Below, piece after piece: positions 11,492-22,600 of a stretch of 64,000 bases of DNA. The position numbers and the translations under genes are program-made. Position 1 is the stretch's first letter. Every line of letters begins with the position of its first letter. The notes beneath the pieces were generated by a model. The model searched no databases and was not told where the DNA came from. It saw only the letters and a program-made list of their open reading frames with translations. Origin of the DNA: Ulota crispa (taxonomy: Eukaryota; Streptophyta; Bryopsida; Orthotrichales; Orthotrichaceae); NCBI GenBank assembly GCA_963920765.1, contig OY987250.1:3410001-3474000 (forward strand). The letters are read 5' to 3'.

Positions 11492-11816
11492 AGGTAGTGT
11501 GCTCATAAACCGTCCATCTAAGGGCTGAATCTGAATTTTGGAGAGGTGAGATTTCTTGAATTATTTTTCAGTAAATTTTCTTTGAAAGACAAGAAGAACT
11601 AACATCCAACCCAAGTTATTTCACATTTTTGGAGCTTTGTGAAATTAGGTACGGAATTTTGAAGTGGAAAGGCCACATGTCTTAAAAACCACCCACCTCC
11701 TCAAATGTACACTCTTTGTACATTTTGAAAACCTATGAAAAAAAGCATGTATAGCAAGGGAATATTTGAGAAGGTGGGCGGTTTTAATGCTTGCACAGTT
11801 TATGAGTAGACTATTT
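11492..11816 (+). mobile_element. family C MITE
   Basis: Begins AGGTAGTGTGCTCATAAACC, continues with the C-family body (GGGCTGAATCTGAATTTTGG, TTTTCAGTAAATTTTC) and contains the inner hairpin built on AAATGTACA. TA at both flanks. The right terminus is worn. Confidence 0.6.
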
Positions 11817-11891
11817 TAGTAAAATTTATAAAGAAATGTGCACTTATCACTGACTCTATTCAATTTTGGCCATTTCTTCCTTACTTGCTTA

Positions 11892-12636
11892 GAGCATCCC
11901 CAATCCAGTTGGGATTTAAGCTCTTCAAAATCTGTCAGACCGTGCCTAACTCCGGGTGAGTTGCAGAGCAGGGGCATTTCCCAATCCAGCAGCTTCCAAT
12001 GCGCATACTTTATGGGCACTCACTAAACATATTATTTTAATTGTTACGCCTTTTTTAAGTGCTTATGTGAGGAGATTCATGTCATAAATATGTGGAATTG
12101 CTTGAAATTGCGTCAGAGTCAGAGAATCAGACATTCTAAAGTAGGAGCACCCATAAACGTCAAACTAAGGGTTTTGAACATGATGACTATTAATAAAAAA
12201 CTAGCAAATTATAGGATCCTATTAGGAACAAAAAACAAACTAGTTTGCACTGTCAAATGTATTATTTGGATACTGTGAGAATAAGTTATGAATTTTTAAA
12301 GAGCAAACTGCCATTGTACCCATAACCAACACTAAGGTTTCATGTTTAGATGTTGTACATCCTTGTAATTACATCTATTCATTTCCACAAATTTTCCAAG
12401 ATTTCAGAAGTGACGGTTATGGGGACACTGACGCTTATGGGTGTTCCTACCTTAGAGTGGTATGCAGGACTCTCCAAGTAGTGAAAATATGCAGGAGAAG
12501 GACTCTTGTATGAGGAGCCCTAGAAAATGCAGTTGCAATTACCTGTTGCATTGGAGCCCATGTTTTTGCTCAAGCCTGGATCATCACTCGGTACAAGCAT
12601 TTTCCGTGCCTCCTTATGGCTGCATTGAGGATGCCC
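11892..12636 (+). mobile_element. MITE family A, interrupted by a family B MITE
   Basis: Termini GAGCATCCCCAATCCAG and GGCTGCATTGAGGATGCCC, flanked by TTA at 11889-11891 and 12637-12639. The body follows the reversed A copy at 10166, but is split at 12139-12452 by a B element. Removing that element rejoins the two halves of A. Confidence 0.75.
12139..12452. mobile_element. family B MITE nested in family A
   Basis: Left end AAGTAGGAGCACCCATAAAC; right end ACGCTTATGGGTGTTCCTACCT. TA lies on each side (12137-12138, 12453-12454). It shares its interior (TTGAACATGATGA, CAGATTTTCCAAGATTTCAG type motifs) with the copies at 33215 and 36300. Confidence 0.75.
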
Positions 12637-13360
12637 TTATATTGCTGGGTGCTGGTCAATGTTTAAGTTTCTAGTGAAAGATTACTTTGTTTTACTTTGT
12701 TGTCCCATAGACATTGGAGAAAATCAGGAGGGAATGCAAAGGAGTGGAGGAATCTTGTAAAATTTCGCCAGAAATTTAACTGTGGTGCCGGTCGAGCTAC
12801 CAACGAAAAAACAAAAAACAAATCCCTTGTCACTAATAACGATACTAATGCAGTCACTAAACCCCGGGTGTGAGAAGCAGTGTGTGCGCCGGCGCAGGCG
12901 GGGTGTGTGTCCAGGTGCGTGACCGCCGCGACTCTCGGGCTCGATTCCCGAGAAACCCGAAGTAGCACCGTTGGGGGAGAAAGAATCATTCCTCTACACG
13001 GACACAACCGCTCACCGTAACCTGCTCGACACTCAGCATTTCCACCATCTCTACACCAGTCAATTCCCCATCGCTCACAAAATTCAGTTAATCACCAAAC
13101 CATCAACATCTCACGTACAAAGCTGGCTGTTTGCAACCGGTTGGTGGAAGTAGTTGGCGATGGCGTGAACGTGAAGGTCGCCACAGATCCAAACAACTCT
13201 AGAATCTAGGCAGTTGTAGTCGACACTCTGATACTTTCTAGGGCACACTCTCTCGACAATTCCAGCGTAACACCGGCGTTTGTGGCAATGCTGATCGAGC
13301 ATTCGAGCGAGCGGTGTTGTTGAATTTGCATGAGTGAGAGAGAGTGTGTGAGAGAGAGAG
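12637..13360 (+). promoter_or_regulatory. upstream region and probable 5' UTR of the USP kinase gene
   Basis: GC content rises from about 12860, and a GA-rich tract (13331-13360) ends directly at the kinase ATG, as often seen in plant 5' leaders. I see no convincing TATA box. Small overlapping frames on both strands here are not supported as genes. Confidence 0.4.
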
Positions 13361-16300
13361 ATGAGAGCAGAGCAGGTGATTGCAATCGGGGAGTCCCGGC
13401 GAGTGGACTATGCAGAATTTGCAGCAGCAACAGAGCGTCGCGGAGGCACGGGACGCAGGCTGTTGGTGGGGATGAAGCTCAACACGTCGTGCCGGGAGAT
13501 GCTCACGTGGACAATCGCGAAGCTGGCGCAACCGGGCGATCACATTCTCGCAATCCACGTCTGCTCACAACCATTTCATCAAGGTAACCAACTAACCAAC
13601 CCACTCACCCCAATTCTACCACCCGACCAGCCAATCAACCGATCAACACTGAATCAATGCTGTAGGACCCCATCGATCTTCGGTGACAGGAGGAACCGAT
13701 AGTGACCTTTCACCGGACACGGCCATGGCGACGATCTTCAGGACCAACAGCAGCTATGCCCCGCCTTTGTGGGACCGCAGATAGTGCGCAATCAGTTGCA
13801 TCAGCACGTGCACTCCAGTGAGTGCCGGGTCGATGATTGGTGCGTTTTGCAAGCGTACATATCCCGAGGTTCGAGCCTAGCTCGCTGTAATATTCCCCTC
13901 GTATCAACCGTGGACGAGGTCAAAAGAGTCGTCGCCACGAATCACTGTTTGTGTGTCCCCAGTAGCCTTTTGGCAAAATCAGAGCTTCTCCTGGAGGGAC
14001 CGTTGCTGTAGTAGTACTACTACTACGCTTTCTGAGAGTCTCCTAAGCGTCTCCGAAAGCTTTGCCTGGCATTACGACACTTGTTTGATGACAAGTCTCA
14101 AGCTGTTGTACGTCCTCCTCTGTCGTCATCTTAGCTCTTCTCACAGCAATCCGTCTTCTTCCTTCGTCTCTTTCACTCAGCAAGCTCTCTTGTCCATGGT
14201 CTAGCAACGTCGCACTACCGGCTACGCAGGATTCTCCGGTGGATCAACTGTTGGAGCGACGTCTTGGGATTTGGTCTTTGACTGTAACTTATGACCGGAA
14301 CTAGCGACCTTTCTTGTCTACTGGAGCCTTCGATCGCCGCCTCTAGGTCTCCTTGCCTGGTTCTATTGATTGGCAAGTTGCCTTTTGTTTTTGAGAATTA
14401 GCGTTTCTATTCAACATCTCCCAACCCTAGAGAGTGCGTTACTTAGAGATTTCTAAGGTCTATTTGCCAATGATTTGATGAAAAACCTGGCTGTCAACGT
14501 AGGACCGTTTTGCAAAGGGCGAGGTGGTGCCGTTACGTAAGTGTAGTGTCAAGATTTGACTCAATTCCTGTACAGAGTGGTGGTCATGGAACGGAAGATC
14601 TGAATTATATAAAACTTGCCAGGAGCTTTTTCTATCAAACCACCCCCCAGCACCATTTTGAGTTTCTCAGGTTGATTTCCTGTCCCTCTTTTTTTTGTGA
14701 GAGGGTCTCGATTTGGCTGAACTGGTTTTTGATTTTGTGGTTCAAAACAGGGGCTACGGATGAGGAGGAAGAGAGTTACACCAAGCAGTTAGCCAACACC
14801 TTGCGTGGCGTTCTCTCAGTTTATGAAAGCTTGTGCAGTCTGAAACAAGTTCGTCTCTCTCTCTCTCTCTCCTCTGCCACTTTGTGCTTAAATCTCTGTG
14901 CTCTGGTGCCAGTTACTTTTTTGAAAGGAAGTAGCTTTTTTATGTGTGTGGGTGATTGAATATTGCATGATGGGGTAAATGACAGATTAAGCTTCAATTG
15001 GAGATCGTCTGTGGTTACAAGGTGAAGAACGTTTTGGTTCAGGTGGCCTCCAGTTATGAGGCTTGCAAGCTCATTCTCGGCACCAACAAGAGCTTCTCTG
15101 TTGGGTCCGTTCGTTTGCTTTTTTTTTTTCTCTCTCTCTCTCTATTTGTTGCTGTGTTTATGTGGCTATGGTGTGATTGCTAAAAACCGTGACGCTCACT
15201 TCTTTTGCCACTCCTTCTAAACGGAGATCTGTGTGGTTCTTCAGGCGGACCAAGGCACTTGGTCGGTACTGCTTGAAGCGGCTACCTTGCACGTGCACGG
15301 TGGTCATCCTGGAGCAGGGTGAGATCATTTTTGACAAGAAGGGGAGGCTCGACACTGCCATGACACGTAATCATCTCTAACTCTTTCTTAAACCATTTTT
15401 TCCTCCTTTCAAATCTACTTGAATCAATTCAGCTTTGCCAAGTAGTAGATCCGTTTAAGCTGAACAATTCTAAGCATTCTGTAAGAGTATGCTTTCATCG
15501 AGAAATGAGTGAAGAGTTCTGTAGAGGTCACTCTGAATACAATCAGCCAAAGTCTATTTAGATCAAAAGCTTTTTTATAATGGAAATTTTTTCATGGGTA
15601 CCCCTGAAGTTTGCAATATTTTCATAGATACCCCTGCTTTTTTGGAAATTGCACAAATACCCTTGGACCATAATTGTTAGGCATTTATTTGTTGTGCTTG
15701 TACTTCCTTCATGACCAATGTTGTTGGAGAAGGATATGTAATGAAACGACAAAGAAGCAACATGCGCGTAAAGGAAGAAGGGAAGTGGCATGCACAACTA
15801 ACAAAACAAACAAACGCATGAAAATTTGGGTCCAAGGGTATTTGTGCAATATCTGAAGAAAGCAGGGGTATTTATGCAAATATTGTAAACTTCAAGGGTA
15901 TCCATGAAATTTTCCCTTTTAGAATTTACCACTTGGAGCCCTCCTACCCTTTTCACTATGACACTGATTGAACGTGTCACAAAATGTGCTATAGTCAATG
16001 ACAATATGGCAAAGTTGCAAGATATTCTAGAATGTCATGTTAGAGGTGCTAATAAAGAGGTATAATTGTACTGAGGCAAAGACTGATAACCATGCTAATC
16101 TTCTATTGTGTTTCTCTATTGTTTAGGGTATGAACCAAACTCTATTTAGACCAAGTTTTTTCAGAATTTACCACGTGGAGTCCCCCTACCCTTTTCACTA
16201 TGACACTGATTGAACGTGTCACAAAATGTGCTACAGTCAATGACAATATGGCAAAGTTGCAAGATACAGTAGAACTCCTCTAAACTAATATCTCACCTGT

Positions 16301-16590
16301 TCCAACACTACCCACCCCCACTATAACCTCCACAAACCAGTTACCCACCCAGTCCCAAGCATATTAGTTTAGATGAGTTCTACTCTAGTCATGGTAGAGG
16401 TGATAATAAAGACCTGTGATTGTACTGAGGCAAAGACTGATAACCATGCTATTCTTCTTCTGTGTTTCTCTATTATTTAGGGTTAGACATGATCAAAGTG
16501 TTCGGAAGGAGTATGAGGATAGGAAGGAACAGGAAGCAAGGAAGCAGCAAAGTAGAAAACCTCGACGACAACAACACCACCACCAACACC

Positions 16591-16646
<56 letters not shown>

Positions 16647-19600
16647 GAGCAAACCATCTCATGGACGACAAAGGAGTATTGCTGAGGTACCAGACGACCA
16701 CCGCGACACGATGAGCTTCGGCTCATGCTCGTCAGTGATGATGCATGAGGACTTCTCCACCAACTCACCCGTGAGTGTGCTCCCACGCACCAGTGCATCT
16801 GGATTCGAGGCACTTCGCATCTGCTACTCCAGACGCCGAGCTCAAGGGACGCTCAAAGCTGCAGCAGCAGCAGCAAAAGCAGCAGTAGCAACAGTTGCAC
16901 ACAGAGCAGACATGTTTCTCGTCGACGATGACAAGTGTGAAGGAGAGCCGTTGTTGGAAGCGGCGAGAGACTCGGAGGATGCTGTTGTGCCAGGATGGCC
17001 TCTTTTGAACAACACCATAGGCTTTGAGAACCAGACGTTGACGACGACGAAGAAGAAGCAGGTTGTTGGTGAAAGAGCGGAGCTTGATCCGTCACCTTCA
17101 CCGGAAGAGTTTTGTGCGAGAGAGGACACGGAGAACACGAAGAGCAGGATGCGAGACCCGAGTGTTTCCTTGGCTCATAAAGTGGATTGCCTTTGTAGTA
17201 ACCGAGCTTGCAGTGCGTTCGCTTTCGAGGATCTCGAGGCTGCCACGTCACGCTTCTCTCCTGGTGAGTGCAATTTTGTCTTGGTCTGTAATCTAGATTG
17301 AGTACTGCAGAACTAGAAATCTATTAGCAAAAAACTTAAGAGCTTATTCAACTTGACGACGTGGAAGCATGCATCATTTATCTGTTTAAGCTAGAGGGGT
17401 TACCACACTAGAGAAATGACTAGAAAGTTTGAGGAATGACTTGTTTGCATGTGTCCTTCAAATCCGTTGCTTGAGATGGAGAAAATTATGGGGAATTTAC
17501 AAATATGGGCACAGAAATGAAAAACATTATAGATGGAGGCAGTGTCAGGACCCTTTTACTAAAATTTCCCTTATTCAGAATTGATTTGGAGAGGCTTCTA
17601 AGTTTATTGGAGGTTAGCTAACATCTAATGTGATGTATCTAAACCAACTAATGTCTAATTGTAAATTCTCGTACAATTTTGGTTTATTTTTTTGACACTG
17701 TGCCCCTATTTGTAATACTTTTCATTTTTGTGCCCCTCTTTATAATATCCCCGACAATTGTTTTTGCTTGAGATGGGGAAAGGATATTAACTGAGGTTGT
17801 TGGGTTTGGGGGCTTTTTTGTTTTGCAGAGAATGTGGTAGGACGAGGGGGAGGAAGTGAAGTGTTCCGGGGGGTCATGCGAGATGGGAGGGTAGTGGCGG
17901 TGAAGCGACTATATCCAGGACCCCAAGCAGAAGAGGAGCTCTTGGTAGACATTGAAATAAATCTAACTTTGGCCCATTCTCATGTTGTGTCCCTGCTGGG
18001 GTATTGTGTGGAAGCGTCACATATGCTTCTTGTGTATGACTATCTACCCCAAGGGAACTTGGAAGACCATCTTCACTGTAAGTCTTACATACAAGCCACC
18101 GTCTTTACATCTCATCCTTAAATAATAGGGAAAATTTGATACATACCCCTGAAATTTGCAATATTTGTTTAGATACCCCTGGTTTTTCAAAAATTGCACA
18201 AATACACGTGGACCCAAAATTTTCAGGCGTTTGCTTGTTTTGTTGTGCATGCCACTTCCCTTCTTCCTTTGTGTGCATGTTGCTTCTTTTTTGTTTCATT
18301 ACATTCCCTTCTTCAACATTGGTCATGTCAACATTGGTCATGAAGGAAGTACAAGCACAACAGATATATGCCTAAAAATTATGGTCCAAGGGTATTTGTG
18401 CAATTTCTGAAAAAGCAGGGGTATCTATACAAATATGGCTAACTTCAGGGGTATCCATCAAATTTTCCCTTTTTATTATTTACCACTTGGAGTCCCCCTA
18501 GCCTTTTCTCTATGACATAGATCGAATGTGTCACAAAATGTGCAACAATCAATGACAATATGGCAAAGTTGCAAGATATTCTAGAATGTTATGGTAGAGG
18601 GTATAACAAAGAGCTGTGATTGTACTGAGGCAAAGACTGATAATTATGCTAATCTTCGTTTGTGTTTCACTATTGTTTAGGGTTAGCAAAGGTATCTATG
18701 CAAATATTTCAAACTACAGAGATATCCGTGAAATTTTCCCTTTTGCAATTTACCACTTGGAGTCCCCCCTAGCCTTTTCACTATGACATAGACTGAATGT
18801 ATCACAAAATGTGCAACAGTCAAATAACATCGTGCCAAAGTTGCAAGGTATTCTAGAATGTCATGGTAGAAATGATAATAAAGAGGTGTGATTGTACTAA
18901 AGACTGATGATCTTGCTAATCTTCTTGTGTGTTACACCATTGTTTAGGGTTAGACATGATCAAAGTGATCGGAAGGAGTATGAGAGTAAGAAGGAACAGG
19001 AAGCTAGGAAGCAGCAAAGTAGAAAACCTCGACGACGACAACAACAACAACATCAACAACATCAACAACATCAACACCAACACCAACACCAACAACAGCA
19101 AACCATGTCATGGACGTCGAAGGAATATTGCTGAGGTACCAGACGACCACACCATGGCAAACATTCCAACCGGCGACAGGATGAGCTTCGGCTCATGCTC
19201 GTCAGTGATACACGAGGACTTCTCCACCAACTCACCCGTGAGTGTGCTCCCACGCACCAGTGCATCTGGATTCGAGGCACTTCGCATCTGCTACTCCAGA
19301 CGCCGAGCTCAAGGGACGCGCAAAGCAGCAGCATTAGCAGCAGCAGCAACAGCAACAGCAACAGTTGCACACAGAGCAGACATGTTTCTTATTGACGACG
19401 ATGATAAGTGTGACGGAGAGCCGTTGTTAGAAGCAGTGAGAGACTCGGAGGATGCTGTTGTGCCAGGGTGGCCTCTTTTGAACAACACCATAGGCTTTGA
19501 GAACCAGACGTTGACGACGACGAAGAAGAAGCAGGTTGTTGGTGAAGGAGCGGAGCTTGATCCGTCACCTTCACCGGAAGAGTTTTGTGCGAGAGAGGAC

Positions 19601-22600
19601 ACGGAGAACACGAAGAGCAGGATGCGAGACCCGAGTGTTTCCTTGGCTGACGAAGTGGATTGCCTTTGTAGTAACCGAGCTTGCACTGCATTTGCTTTTG
19701 AGGATCTCGAGGCTGCCACGTCACGCTTCTCTCCTGGTCAGTGCAATTTTGTTTTAGCCTGTAATCTAGATTGAGTACTGCAAGTCTTATAGAACTAGAA
19801 AGCAGTCCATTTCTATTAGGGTATGTTCATACTTGGTGTTAGGAAGGGTATTAGTGAAGGAAAATTAGATGCATTTAGACACACTTTTAGATTGCATTCA
19901 TATTGCTAATACCCCTCCTAACACCAAGTCCGAACATACCTTTAGCAAAGAACTTAAGAGCTTATTCAACTTGAAGATGTGGAAGCATATATCATTAATC
20001 TATTTAGGGAAAATTTGATGGATACCCCTGAAGTTTGCCATGTTTGTATAGATACCCTTGGTTTTTCAGAAATCGCACAAATACCCTTGGACCATAATTT
20101 TCAAGTGTTTGTTTTGTTATGCACGCCACGTCCTTCTCCCTTTTGTGCGTGCGTATGTAAATGCAAGAAAGAAGTGCGCGTGCGTACAAAGGGAGAAGGA
20201 AGTGGCATGCATAACAAAACAAACGCTTGAAAATTGTGATCCAAGGGTATTTGTGCAGTTTCTGAAAATCTAGGGGCACTTGTATAAATATTGCAAACTT
20301 TAGGGGTATCTATCAAATTTTCCCATTTGTTTAAGCTAGAAGGGTTACCACCCTAGAGAAATGAATAGAGAGTTTGAGGAATGACTTGTTTGCATGTGTC
20401 CTCCAAGTCCGTTGCTTGAAATGGAGAAAATTATATTGCTTGAGATGGGGAATAGAATATGAATTGAGCTTTTTGGTTTCGGGGCTTTTTGTTTTGCAGA
20501 GAATGTGGTAGGAAGAGGGGGAGGAAGTGAAGTGTTCCGGGGGGTTATGCGAGATGGGAGGGTAGTGGCTGTCAAGCGACTAAACCCAGGACCCCAAGCA
20601 GAAGAGGAGCTTTTGGTAGACATTGAAATTAATACAACTTTGGCCCATCCTCATATTGTGTCTCTGCTGGGGTATTGTGTGGAAGCGTCACATATGCTTC
20701 TTGTGTATGACTATCTACCCCAAGGGAACTTGGAAGACCATCTTCACGGTAAGTCTTACAAGCCACCCTCTTTACATCTCAACCTTAAAAAGCACCACCC
20801 TTGATGGCTGAACTATTTGCCTTTGTTATGGATATTTATTACTTGACCCTTTTCTACCCACTTTGCTTAGTTTTCCTTGTTCCTGGGTTGAGTTGAGTTT
20901 AACAAACAAGTGTGTAATTCTCAGCTTTAGGAAAAAATGCAGCAGGGCTGCCTTGGGAAGTGCGTCACAAAGTGGCAGTGGGCATTGCTAGAGCTCTAGA
21001 GTATCTCCACAAGGGCTGTTCCAGGCCTGTCGTGCACCGAGATGTTAAAACGTCGAACATTCTCCTCACTGCTAACTTCGAATCTCAGGTTTTCCTCTAC
21101 ATAGCCCTTTCTTCTCCATTTTACCTCACTGTCATGCATACCTCATGTTTTCGCAAGGTAGGACTTCGTTATGGTGGGATTAAAAATTAATAATTAACAA
21201 ACCATTTTTATCCTAGTGAGAAACTTTTGCTTATTAACCAAGTGAATATGATTTTTTGGAAATTTTTCAGTTGTCAGATTTTGGGCTTGCAAAGTGGGCA
21301 CCTACCAAGGCTTCACACTTGCTTTGCAATGACGTTGTTGGAACGTTCGGGTAATGCATCAGACCTCTCTCTCTTTTGTCAATCTTTTTTGAGAAAAGCT
21401 ATAAAAATAATTAGTAGAATGAAGATTTCATACCCAAGTTTTTGAATGATAGAAGTATGTTTCGAATGATACTGTAGTTGACTTTTTTATGTTCCAAAGT
21501 GGAGTCTTTTATTTTTTAGCCTAGAACTTCAATATTACTTTGTTACCATTGTACATAAGTTTGAGAAAAAATATAGAGAAATTTCTACAGATCATTTTTC
21601 TAGCTACAAATAATGTGAATACACATATAAAAATTTAGCATATTTAGCGGTATTTTATCTGCTTGAGCTAATTCTGAAAATCACACTTGGGGATCTTTGC
21701 TTGTTATATGCATTGTCTGGCTAGTTAGATTTGATGTAAGTAAAATGATTTACCAAGGGGAAGAAAATCTGAGATTTTTATGGAGAGTTTTTTTTTTCTG
21801 TTGGAGTTTTTTTTTAATGATGATATTTCTAATAGACTGTTTTCTGTTTTTTTCAGGTATTTGGCACCGGAGTACTTTATGTTTGGGAGGGTGAATGACA
21901 AAACCGACGTTTATGCATTTGGTGTGGTACTGCTTGAGCTCATCACGGGCAGAAAACCAATTGATACGACCAGGCCTAAAGGCGAAGAAAATCTCGTCAA
22001 TTGGGTATGGGTCGAAAAACATATTTGTCACTTTAGCTTTTCAACCTTTGTAACTTACTTTTTTACACAAATACATTGTTCGTGGCTAGGATTTACCTCT
22101 CCAAATTTGAGAATATTTCATTTCTTCTAAAAGCATGTATTGTCTTGAAAGGGAGTTTGTCTTGTCTTATGTCTAGCGTCTCTTGTAATAGTATGTTGAG
22201 ACACTCTATAACAAATACTTAAGATCATAAAAACATGTATTAATTTTCTTTTATTGAAGTGCAAGTGAAAGCATGCATGGATTTAGTGTTGTTGGGAGTA
22301 ACTCACGAGCTTATTTTGGTTCCAAAATATAATTAAGGAGTGAATTTATGGTATTTTGAAAACAGGCAAGGCCTTTGTTGGTGGAGGGAGCGTTGAGCAG
22401 ATTAGTTGACCCTCTGCTTGGGGAAGCTTATGACGTGGTTCAAATCAACAACATGCTACTCGCGGCTTTTCTTTCTATTCAACAATCAGCCCCTCAGAGG
22501 TCACAAATAAATCAGGTACATATCCCCCATTTCTACAATTAAATTAAAGAAATATCTAGGTTCAAGTGTGTGTTTGCCTAAGTTTTGGGCCCCACTTGAT

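Larger units (their letters stand above)
16481..18077 (+). other. kinase exon cassette, copy A
   Basis: Exon 16481-17263 (linker with a long Asn run) and exon 17829-18077 (kinase N-lobe with the Gly loop and catalytic Lys). The cassette starts and ends in phase 1, so it can be used, skipped or joined to copy B without a frame shift. Splice sites look good (TTTAG acceptor, GTGAGT donor; TTTTGCAG acceptor, GTAAGT donor). Kinase part differs from copy B at few residues, including LAHSHVV where B has the more typical LAHPHIV. Confidence 0.85.
15925..18947 (+). repeat. four copies of a ~205-bp intron segment ending at a splice acceptor
   Basis: Copies at about 15925-16127, 16168-16480 (split by a small foldback), 18473-18682 and 18746-18947. 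Each starts near TTTACCACTTGGAGTCC, includes CACTATGACA and GGCAAAGTTGCAAG, and ends in a TATTGTTTAGGGT-like acceptor. The second and fourth lead into cassette exons A and B. The first and third lead into no recognisable exon and look like decoy acceptors. Confidence 0.8.
18948..20748 (+). other. kinase exon cassette, copy B
   Basis: Exon 18948-19736 and exon 20500-20748, close copies of cassette A with the same phases and no stops. The linker has fewer Asn repeats, a short insertion ([10 protein letters not shown]) and otherwise near-identical sequence. The first donor is GTCAGT rather than the GTGAGT of copy A, so weaker. The downstream intron leads directly to the shared exon at 20925, so B is the likelier default cassette. 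Confidence 0.85.

Noticed and set aside
13850..13890. GAGGTTCGAGCC-like stretch resembling the T arm of a tRNA; similar text near 12930 and 50868
   Set aside because: No cloverleaf with acceptor, D and anticodon stems could be drawn around any of them.
13710..14204. Extra exons between kinase exons 1 and 2
   Set aside because: Frames at 13769 and 13953 conflict with each other and with splice phase. The direct join 13583 to 14751 preserves phase and the expected domain sequence.
18105..18410. Frames on both strands with recurring similar peptides, also near 15558, 20004 and 36008
   Set aside because: All lie inside family D foldback elements, and the similar peptides reflect the shared repeat sequence.
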